Below are positions 34,489 to 57,584 of a DNA stretch of 64,000 nt, in pieces; within the stretch, counting starts at the first letter, position 1; each line of letters opens with the position of its first letter. Source of the stretch: Atrichornis clamosus (Eukaryota > Chordata > Aves > Passeriformes > Menuridae); contig WBMZ01004644.1 in assembly GCA_013400975.1 (NCBI GenBank), positions 124,001 through 188,000 on the forward strand, written 5' to 3'. Both the position numbers and the translations under genes were made by a program. The notes under the pieces were generated by a model. It did not search any database. It had not been told where the DNA came from and saw only the letters and a list, made by a program, of their open reading frames with translations.

Positions 34489-36899
34489 CCATCCAAGTAT
34501 GGTGTACCCAGTTTCATCGTGAGTCTGACATGACTGTGCCAAAAAGAGTTGGCATTTGTCACGTGCTGTCTCTCCCCGAGCAATAAGAACTTTTAATCTT
34601 GTCAGAGGATGGTATTACTTTGGTTTGAGATGACACTCCTCCAAACAACCACATGGTTTACCTGTCCAACACCTTCCACACCTGTGCTTTTGTTTCAGGT
34701 TTTAATCCTCCTGCAAATGAAAATTGAATTCATCTATTACCCAGGTCCCCTTTCTTCCTGGTAGAGACAGGTACTGAACGAGTTTTATGGCAGTGGGATT
34801 CCTCACCTATCCACCCCCATTTATCAAAAATCACCACAAATTATGCTGAAATCACTTCACAGCTCTTTATCAAAATTCCTGACACCCAGGCAGCATGAGA
34901 CCCCCTGATTTCCCAAGAAGCCTCTTGAATGTAATTTTCTCCCCTCTATTCTCAGCAGAGACCTCACTATTTGTCATTATCACCAGCAGTGCTACTCAGC
35001 ACTTCTTTCTCTTGAACTTTCTAGCAATGACAACTATGAAAAATAAATATTTTGGCCTTCTTGACATTTTTTTTATAGTCCTTGTGTTCCCACGATTATC
35101 CCACACAGACATTAACAGTGTGAGGAGCGCCAAGGGAAGTGCTGACCTCATTTGTCATGCTTCCCAGGACTACTGAAAGGAAGGGTTGTCACCGTCAGAA
35201 CAAGTATTTCTTACGTTAATGGATCATGATGAAGCAAAATGCATTTTTCCTGCAGGTTTAGAGAGTAAACTGAGCCCACAGTTACGAAGGGAGAAGTGTT
35301 GTCATTCATTCAGTAGTGGCACCTTAGGTCACTGTCACCAAAAGCTCGTTCTCAACAGCCCAACGCTTCATCTGTCAAACTATGCAAGAAATGTTATAAA
35401 TGGCAACTGTTAAGTGGTAACCATTTGTATAGTCCCAGAGTGCCCTGAAAAAAGATGTGGACAAGCACATGGAGCTGCTGGGTGGGGTGGCATCACCTCC
35501 TGAAGGTCCAGCCAACAGGGACCACAGTGACAAAGGGAACTGGAGTCATCCACAGAGGCATTAGCATGAGCAATCTTAGCTCCATTGAGGGAGAAAAACC
35601 CCAAAACGAACCTACAGCAGTTCAAAAGCAAAGCCAAGTGAAATGCAAGAGCTGCCAAAGGGGTCACGGAAGGATTCAGCTCAGTTAGACACATCCCACT
35701 GTTTACAGCATCAGGCTCAAGCCCTGACTGTCGAGAGCAAGGTGAGGGAAGCAACTCACCCTCCTGAGCACCCTCTTAGTTAACCTTCTATTATGATGGA
35801 CACAGCCTTCAGCAGACTTTGGTGAGACTGCTCATCCTCTATTTTCCTTTCCTCCTGCTATACTTAATAAATAAATGAACACTGTAAATCGATTTCCACA
35901 TTAAATGACATTTTCTGGTTATGAATTTGTTAAAATGCCTACAGTTTTCTCTAAGTGCACATTACATGATGTCTGTTCTCCATTACAGGGTGCATAGTAT
36001 CACAGCATTTATATATCAACACACAATGTGTACCTCCAGCTTCTAGTTCCCACTACTGTGAAAGGCTCAGGAATAAAGCAGCAACCTACTTTATGACTTC
36101 AAAGGGAACAGTAACCCCTAGGAAAGCACACAAAAATCTTCTGTGTCACTGGCTATTTAAAGAACAGCTTCAGTATTTCCTACTGTTGCATAATAGGTTC
36201 TGATTATTTTGACACTTTTCAGTATTTTTAAATCTTTTTAAGCAGGAGCCATGGGGAGGCAGCATGAATTAACTGCACGTTATTTTATTTCTGTCAGCTA
36301 ATTTCTATATCCTCCAGACCTCAGTTACTTACTCCTGTTCCTCACCAGAGCTGCAGCAGCTGTTTAGGAGGCCATGCAGTGTTCTGGGTCCAGAAGTCTG
36401 GTCCTAGTTGAAATAATGAAGGGCTGCTCACCAGGCATCCTTCAAAGGCTCTGATCAGCACTGCCAAGGAAGCAGCAAGGAGCAGAAAACAGGGATGGAA
36501 ATGACCTTGATGTGAAGAAAAAATGTCTGCAGGCTTGCAACTTAAGCAGAAGGTTTTTCAGGTAGCGTTACTAAAATGATAAACTCACAGAAATTGCCTT
36601 TCAGAAAGCATCATTCCAGTTGAACGTTGTCCTGACTACAAAGTACCTCTCCGTAGATTAATTCAGTCAGCATAGTTATTTAACTGGTGAGTCTACATTT
36701 AATAGGTGTTTATATTCATTAATATTTATCTCATCTTCCACAAATGAAATTAGCAACAGCACGCCAGATATTTTCTCCACATGGCTCCTGCAAATGCATT
36801 AAGCTCAGCTATCTCCAGAGGCAACTGTGGGCAGAGCTTGGCCCTGTGTGTTTCTGTGGTAGCTGTGTTAAAATTATGCTCCTCCCATTAAAAGAATCC

Positions 36900-36916
36900 C
36901 TTTTTTTTTTTTTTTT
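36900..36916. repeat. Poly-T run
   Basis: About 17 consecutive T residues following ATCCC. No other retroposon hallmark was identified beside it. Confidence 0.9.
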
Positions 36917-37203
36917 GCTGGATCTGGCTTTAGTTATATAATATTAACAGTGAAAATAGGAACTGAGAATTCATGGCTTCATATGCTTTCAGTTTAAATT
37001 CTATTTAGAGAATTCTTGGGATTTTTACAAGACATGTTAAACATCCAAATTAAGCTCTCACCTTCTATAATTGCTTTTTTAATAATTTACTATGAATATG
37101 ACATGGTACCTTTTATTTAAACTCCAGCATTCTTTCCTTGTAAAGAAGCATGGGAGGTTAGAGATGAGTGACCTTCCTATGTGAGCTTTAAAGTATTCAC
37201 AGG

Positions 37204-37548
37204 AGCATGGAATGGTTTGGGTTGGGAGGGACCTTAAAGACGATTTCATTCCAACCCCCCTGTTGTGGACAGGGACAACTTCCACCAGACCAGGTTGCTC
37301 CAAGCCCTGTCCAAGCTGGTCTTGAACACTTCCAGAAATGGGGCAGCAACAGCTTCTCAACCTGTGCCAGTGCCTCACCAGCCTCACAGGGAAGAATTTT
37401 TTCCTAGTATCCAATCTAAACTTGCTCTATTCCAGTTTTAAGCCATTCCCTTTGTCCTGTCACTCCAGGCTCTTGGAAATAGTCCCTCTCCATCTTTCTT
37501 GTAGGCTCCCTTCAGGTACTGGCAGGCTGCAAGTAGGTCTCTTCCCCA
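37204..37548 (-). mobile_element. CR1 LINE 3' fragment
   Basis: Starts AATGGTTTGGGTTGGGAGGG, runs through TTGAACACTTCCAGAAATGG and AGGGAAGAATTTTTTCCTAG to CCTTTGTCCTGTCACTCC. A 5'-truncated minus-strand copy of about 345 bp. Confidence 0.92.
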
Positions 37549-38717
37549 GGCTATTCCTGGGATTCTCCCTTTGGGACAATACCCTGTCATCCACCCCCAG
37601 CTCCTCGTGGTTCTCTGGTAGGTTTGTACAGAGCTGCAAAAAAAGGTCAATTCTACAGTTACCAGGGGCTGTATCACCCTCAGTAAAACTCACAGTTCTG
37701 GGCAGTGTCTGGCTCTGGACACTGTTGTTTTGCCACTCAAAGTGAAGTGATGCTGTGTGAAAGGACGGGAGTCGCTCAGTCCCTCTCCTCAGACCCCTGG
37801 TGCTGTAATTGCTGTCAAATTAGTTCTGTTCATGCTGCAAGAAAAATATATTTAAGGCTTTTCTTTTCCAGAACCGTACTGGATGTCTTTTCCCTTTATA
37901 TACAAATAAAAATAATGACAAGGAATATTGCACAGATGACAAACAAGGAGCCTGCATTTCAAGGGGCACCATCAAGGAGCCGAAGCCTTCAACTACAATT
38001 CTCTTCAAATTGCTCAGTAAACAAGTACAATTCTCAGGACTGAAAGCATTTTAAATCTATCATTCCACAAGTAGAGGGTAATGTTAAAAAATCCAGTAGT
38101 ACACCAGGATTGTTGTTCCAGAGAAAACTGCCACCAAACATACCCCTTGTACCAACTGTTCTCAGAAAAGTTTTTATACTGTTCACTTTGGTACTTGGGC
38201 AAGTAAGAAAGGGTTGCCAAAGTTTGCTTCTTGCTTTTTCAGGTCCATTGGGATCTTTCTGAGCAGTTAATATTTTAAAAAATATATAAACACACGCAAG
38301 CTTTTGCACCAAAAAAGTACCTAGTCACTCAAACTGAAGGTTGATAAATACTAACAGCAACACATGTGGGGGAAAAGAATCAAAACAACCACAAGAGCAT
38401 TCATCTTTGGCCACCCAGATGTTGATGGTGTGTGGAAAGTCACTGCACAGAAGGCATGCAGGGATTCCCCCAGGAAAGTAGGTGAAATTGCCTAAAACTG
38501 TACAGCTTAAAATAGATGTGATTGAAAAAAAGAGGATGTTAATTCATGAAGTGATAAGCAGAACAGAAAACACAGAAGAAATTTGAATACCATTCCTTCT
38601 ATAAGCTACACGGGAAGGCGCCTTGTGGAATGATCAGATGAGAGGTTTAAATTAAGCAAGAGGAAGCAGTTTTAAGAATAGCACATAATTTAACAGAACT
38701 CACAGCTATAGAAATAT

Positions 38718-39034
38718 AGAAAGGAGTCTACAAGAAAGATGGAGAACTATTTTTGCAAGGGCATATAGTGACAGGACAAGGGGATAGAAGTTTAAACTGA
38801 CAGAGGGCAGGTTTAGATCAGGTATTAGGAAGAAATTCTTCACTGTGAGTGGTGAGGCCCTGGCACAGGCTGCCCAGAGAGGTTGTGGATGCCCCATCCC
38901 TGGAAGTGTTCAAGGCCAGGTAGGAGCAACCTGGGATACTGGGAGGTGTCCCTGCCCATGGCAGGGGGTTGGAACCAGATGAGCTTTAAGGCCCCTCCCA
39001 AATCAAGCCATTCTTGGATTCTATGATTCTCTGA
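38718..39034 (+). mobile_element. CR1 LINE 3' fragment
   Basis: Contains TATAGTGACAGGACAAGGGG, TGGCACAGGCTGCCCAGAGA, CTGGAAGTGTTCAAGGCCAG, ATGAGCTTTAAGGCCCCTCC and the terminal ATTCTATGATTCTCTG. About 315 bp, plus strand. Confidence 0.93.
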
Positions 39035-40598
39035 AATACATTTAAAACATGACCAAATTCATGGGGGAACCATCCACAACACTTTTCTTCAGCTCCAGAG
39101 TGAACACAAAGACTACCAAAACTCAAGCAGCAAGCTGGCACCTGATGGGTTCTTAGAGGCAATTGTGACCAATCCATCTGAACGTATCTGTCACAGAGCT
39201 CTGCCTGCTGTAAAATTGTGGCTGGCACAGCTGGTGACTGCATGTAATCATCATTTTTTAATTACACAAAACAATGCTTCGAAAAGAACACAACAAACCA
39301 GAACACAAACCTAGAATCAGAGCCCAAACATTTAGAGGTGAAGTCATGTGAAGCTGACACGGGGGACTTCCATCTGGCACGGTTTAGGTGGCTGTCACTG
39401 TCTGTGCCTCTTGTGCTGCTGTGACACAGGGGCTGAGGAGTGCACCAAGGATCCTCACCACACCACTGCTTACAACACAACTGTGGTCCAAACAAACCAC
39501 TGTGCAAGCAAAGGTAAAAAGGAACGGGGGGAAAAATAGAAATGCCTGCATTTGAGAGCATAAATTCTCTTTATCCTTCTCTTACCGTTACAGACTCATT
39601 TTGTGGGGCTGCCTGCATTCAGTGCAGCATCACCCATACCTGCTCCATTCCTGGTGAAATGCTGGAGGTGCTGGTGAAATCCAGAGCAGCAGAGTCACAC
39701 CTTCCTGGGGCTGGGAATGTACAAAGCCCCACCTCCTGCTCACAGCAGAGCTCCAGGAATAGCTTTGAACACCCAAGCCACATCCTCTGGTTTCCACCAC
39801 TCTGTGTCCTGACATGGGATCTGAACTGAGGTCCCCACACTCTCCAAGACAGAAGAAAAATATGCACCAGTGTCCTTCTGTCAGACTCAAGCTGCAGGAG
39901 AATAACAGTACAGAGAAGTTCCCCCCTTGCCCCATGGGATTAAATAGTGGATACAAATCCAGCTGCAAACAGCTGAAACCATTCTTTCAATATTTCAGCT
40001 GACTTGTTATGAATGATAATATTTTCATATAGCAGTGGTCTGTTTTCAGCAGAACTGGGAATTAATCAGCACTCTGAACCTCTGGGTATCTACAGCATGC
40101 AGTTACACAAAGCTGCTGTGTTACAATATAATTTACTAAATTGCAATATAATTTAGCTAACTCGAGAGAGATACCAGCACAACACAGGCTTAAACTCCAG
40201 CTTAAATTCTGAAAACACTTTGTGTCTTTGTGGCAGTTTACACAAAACCCTTACAGCCAAATTCACCCAAACCACCGGGGATGGCTGAAATCAAAGGCTG
40301 CACTTTCTCCCCAGCTTGGCCCAACCTGAAATATTCTGGATAGGCTTGGAAACCTTTAAGAAAATAAAAAAAGAAAAGAAAAAAAACCAACCCACACTTT
40401 GGCTGCTGAGAATTTCACCAGCATGCTACACTGCTGTTCTGGAGCAGGGAAAAATACACTGAAACACCAGAAACTTATCTCTGCTTCCACAAAGGGCTGT
40501 AAGTTTACTAGAGGGTTGTTCCAGTCAAATCTACTGAAACACACCCAGAGTCAGTTCTCCTACAGTGGGGAGGGAATAAACATCATTTAACCACTGTT

Positions 40599-40802
40599 TT
40601 GTTTAGATCCAACAGAAGAAAATCAGCAAGAGGTGGGGTCAAAGGAGTACGGAAGCTTTACATCCGACCCTGGCTCCTGCAAGAGCACTCCTTGTACAAT
40701 CCTATGAGCCACCCTGATGTTCACATCCCGTCTATGCCAGTCATGAAGTTCTTTGGAGTAGAGATCATGTCAGGAGATGTTCAGCCTTACGTTCTTACCT
40801 AA
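40599..40802 (+). other. 67-codon open frame, unrecognised
   Basis: Encodes a basic N-terminal stretch (MFRSNRRKSARGGVKGVRKL) followed by YIRPWLLQEHSLYN. The RPWL segment faintly resembles the N-terminus of PIF/Harbinger-type transposases, but the next residues do not continue that match. Probably a chance frame or a very decayed element. Confidence 0.12.
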
Positions 40803-41205
40803 AGAATAACTCTTCACAGAGGAGTCCAGGACTTGGCATCTTCAAGCAGAGCTGACACAGAAGCATTTCTAAGTTTGTCTGATACAGGGACAATAATGAA
40901 GAGCAGAAGCAACAAGGGGTCTGTGAAAGTCTGCAGTCTAGATTATTTTCAGGAAGTGTTTTTGATGAACTCTATTTTCAGGATCACAGGCCAGCAGCTG
41001 TTCTCTGGAAAGCAGGAGATACTGGACTGCGATATGACCACCCCTGATTTCCATGGATTTCTTTGTCATGCCTGTCTACTCTTGCTTCCACCAAAATATG
41101 CAGCAAAGCTTGCCAACCAAATTGTGGTTTCAGGGATTTTCTGTAGACTGGGCTTCCACAAGCCCAAGCAAAATCTTACACAATGCTCTATAAAATTAAA
41201 AAAAT

Positions 41206-41394
41206 TAAAAAATTAATTTCTTCTCTGTGGCAACATTCCAGCAAGCTCACACACTTGTCTTGTAAGCCACCTTCATTCACAAATCCAAGCACAAATGGCN
41301 TAAAAAATTAATTTCTTCTCTGTGGCAACATTCCAGCAAGCTCACACACTTGTCTTGTAAGCCACCTTCATTCACAAATCCAAGCACAAATGGC
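41206..41394. repeat. Exact 94-bp direct duplication flanking a single N (assembly join)
   Basis: The 94 bases at 41206-41299 (TAAAAAATTAATTTCTTCTC to AAGCACAAATGGC) are repeated without difference at 41301-41394, separated by the only N in the window, at 41300. This is the usual signature of two overlapping contig ends joined without being merged. Confidence 0.93.
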
Positions 41395-42136
41395 TTGCAT
41401 GGATTTTGGACACGTCTTTTAACATTTAACCTGATTGTGGCAGGATGGCAGCAGCTCAGACATGTTTTGTCACACACTCCTAACTGCAGTGAGTCCTTAA
41501 TATAGCAGTGGGTAAACAAACAGCACACAAAGCAGCTTGCACAAGAGGGATGTGCATGGCTCCGAGACAGCTCGCTCACATGTTTTAACAAGTGCTCTCA
41601 AAGAGAATGTTCCAGGCAGTGTTACATTTCTGCCTAAGCCTCCCAGAGCATCAGCTTCCCTCTGAACACTTGGTAATCCTAATTTGGGACTCGTCTGAGG
41701 TAAACAGCATTTGCCTTTGCAAGCAGGTACTAAGCAAGTGACACAGTACCTCTGATTTCACAATTAAAAAGCAAAGTTCAGCACATTTTGTTTACAGTTA
41801 CTATAAATAATAATCTGGGGGGAGTGAGGAACTTTTCAGAGTAACTTATTTCCTATGCTCCATGACCTCAAACAAGCCTCTGACATCCCTGCTTTGGGAA
41901 CACAGATGATCCTCAAGCAAATTCCATGCAAATCTTTATCACAGTACCAGTAAAGAAACGAAATAAGGAAATCCAGCATTCTCTAAACCAGCAGCCTGAA
42001 TGTAACACAAAGCCTGTAGTGGTATTTTGTATCACCACTGACAAGCTAAGGGAACAAAAATATCTGGTACAACTGCCACAGGGTGACTCTCCTCCCTGCA
42101 AAATCAGCAACAATTAAATAATTGTTTTTAAAAGCA

Positions 42137-42183
42137 CAGAATGTCTTCAGTTGGAAGGGACCCACAAGGATCATGAAGTTTAA
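42137..42183 (-). mobile_element. Short CR1-like remnant
   Basis: GAATGTCTTCAGTTGGAAGG then GACCCACAAGGATCATGAAG resembles the terminal part of CR1 copies read in reverse. Only about 45 bp and uncertain. Confidence 0.45.
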
Positions 42184-43329
42184 CATGGATCTGCTTAGGG
42201 TTCCATTTTTCAGCTCAGATTCTCTCTGAAAACTGATCTTCATTACTGACAGCTTCTACTCAGGGAAAGAAAAAAATGGTAAACGAAAGGTGAATTAATT
42301 TCAAGATAAGAATGAATAGTTCATATGAGGAAAAAAATGAAGGAATTCAGTGTTTGGCTAAAATAAGAGTGAAAACAAATATAGGACTGTTCTGTTTTAA
42401 ATAATATTTAACCGTGCTCTGAGACTGAAAGTAACAATCATGTCACAAGAAAACAAAGTATTTAAATCTTCTTTTACACACAGAACTCCATCATTTCATA
42501 ATGTGCAAAGCAGCAGTCAGTTTTACTCTCACTGTCTGTGGATGGTACTCAAAACTTCCCCCAAAAACCAACCTTAAGGAGAAGAGCCAGCTGCCCTACT
42601 GATTCTTATCAGCAGGACAGCCAGTGTTTAAAAGACAACAACTGTGTGCACCACCATGCAATGTTATCCCACCACGTGGAGACTGAATTCGTGGACAACC
42701 CTTGGAGCAGACCAGGGTCTGGTAGAACCTGCAGGACAGGCTCTCTAGCTGAAGGCTGGAGCTCAGCATCAGCTCAGACAAGAAGAGCAGTATTCCATCT
42801 TCAAGCACTCCCTCTGGCACACGCCTCCTGCTGTCCTTCCCGGCTGGGGGACAGATCTCCCTTTTCTTCTACACCATCCTCTGACCTTCATCAGCTCCTC
42901 TCTTTTCCTCAGCTTCTTCACCGTCTCCTTTCCTCCCACCACTTCTCTGCTTTGTCCAGCCTGAGCAGAGAGTTAAGAACACCCACGGAGAGTCTCTGCT
43001 TGCTGTAACTGCAGAGCAGAGCCGCGTGGCCTGGCTGGGTTGGATGCTGCTGGAGCTCACACTCTGCTCAGGACAGTCTCTCCCACACTGTGGATGCTCT
43101 GGTGTGGGACAGGGATGAACAGTTACTTGGGAGGAACTTGCTGCTGCATCACTCACCACTGCAGCAGTAGGTTTGCAGGACCAGGCAGAACTCACAGAAG
43201 ACTGGGACCCCTGCAATGCTGCCCCAGATTTCTTGTCATCTCCTGGAGGGATCAGGGGTCACAAAGAAAAACTGGCAGCTTGCTCTTGTACAGAAAGCCC
43301 AAAGCTATGCTGAGTATTGCTAGGTAAAC

Positions 43330-44027
43330 TTTATTTATAAACATTACTGTGCTGAAAAGCACCAGGACCACAGGCCCCAAAGACAGATCATCTCCTTTAT
43401 GACAAGTATTACAAGTGTTGCAAACATTGATGCTTCTCTCCCTCTCCTTTGAAGGTAAAACACAGTTGAATACGAAAAGTGGCAAAGCTCTGCATGATCT
43501 GGTATCCTCCAACGTGACACAAGCTGCTGGCTGCACAGCAGTCTTGCTGTGCAGTGTCCAGAGCTCTTGGCCCAGCACAGCTTTATTGACACAGTCCTCA
43601 GCTGACATGATTTCATGATCATCAGGAATACAAACCACAATACAATGCCAGGGAAGCCGACTATCTCCTCCAGATGGGAGGAGGAATACTTTACAAGGGA
43701 CATATAAAAAGCTAGGGTTGGAAAAAACCAGATTCTACCTTCCCTTCAATACAACACTCTGAAGCAAACAGTCTCAATATCTTATGCTAAAATCACGTTC
43801 TTTTCTTTTGCTTTTTTACGTCTCCTTCCCACTACCACCCAAAGGTGAATTCCTATCAGGGAGCTCTATATCTACTTCCCATTCAATCCTGAAACTGCCA
43901 TAGTACAGTGGGGTTGGACTGTCCCCCACCCTGCCACAACAGCTGGTATGTTCTGAACTGAATCCTAGCATTTAGAAGCTGTGACCACCTCTGGCTGAAC
44001 AGATCAGCTTGCATCACTGGCTTGAAG
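43330..44027 (-). other. DARS2: DARS2 3' UTR with two poly(A) signals
   Basis: Downstream of the DARS2 TGA, AATAAA is found on the minus strand at 43587-43582 (UTR about 450 nt) and again at 43335-43330 (about 700 nt). Which one is used is not decidable from sequence. Confidence 0.6.
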
Positions 44028-57220
<13,193 letters not shown>

Positions 57221-57428
57221 CCCGCAGCTGCCCCTGCGCCAGAAACACGGGAGGAGCGGCACAGACCCGCGGGAAGTGAAAAACGCGGCCTCCGCAGGTG
57301 CTAAAAGGGAAACCACGGCCGCCGCCGCCGCCTCCTCCCCTGCCTCCCGCCCGCCCCAAAGATGGCGGCGGGGCCGCGCCCCCCGCGCGGGGGCTGACGG
57401 GGCGCGGTTCGAACGGCGGCGGCGGGCG
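57221..57428. promoter_or_regulatory. Bidirectional CpG-rich promoter of DARS2 and CENPL
   Basis: Only 208 bp separate the divergent start codons (DARS2 ATG 57220-57218, CENPL ATG 57429-57431). The segment is very GC- and CpG-rich, has no evident TATA box, and holds AAGATGGCGGC at 57359-57369, a YY1-type element; GATGGCGGCC recurs over the CENPL start codon. Head-to-head DARS2/CENPL is also the human arrangement. Confidence 0.85.
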
Positions 57429-57584
57429 ATGGCGGCCATAGCGGGGGAGGCGGCGGAGGACGGCACGGCGCGGACCCTGCCCAGCCTCAGGGGGCTCTCC
57501 CGGGTTCTGCCCTTCGGACGGGCCCACGGCCGCCTCGGGATCAGCCCCAGCGGCCGCCTCGTCCTGCCGGCGCCGTGCTCGCAG
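57429..57584 (+). CDS. CENPL: CENPL exon 1 (coding part)
   Basis: Residues 1-52, MAAIAGEAAEDG to PAPCSQ; donor CAG|GTACGG. Basic and Pro/Gly-rich, little conserved apart from the terminal CSQ. Confidence 0.85.

Larger units (their letters stand above)
22090..43329. other. Gene-poor interval between RGS8 and DARS2
   Basis: About 21 kb in which I recognised no conserved protein-coding exon on either strand. It holds at least four CR1 fragments, an exon-like minus-strand segment at 28236-28275, a 232-codon open frame at 32310-33008, a poly-T run at about 36900-36916 and an assembly join at 41300. RGS8 distal promoters or noncoding RNAs could lie here; the sequence alone does not show them. Confidence 0.55.

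Noticed and set aside
40599..40802. Possible PIF/Harbinger transposase remnant (YIRPWLL)
   Set aside because: Only four or five residues match, the expected following helix is absent and no terminal inverted repeats were seen.
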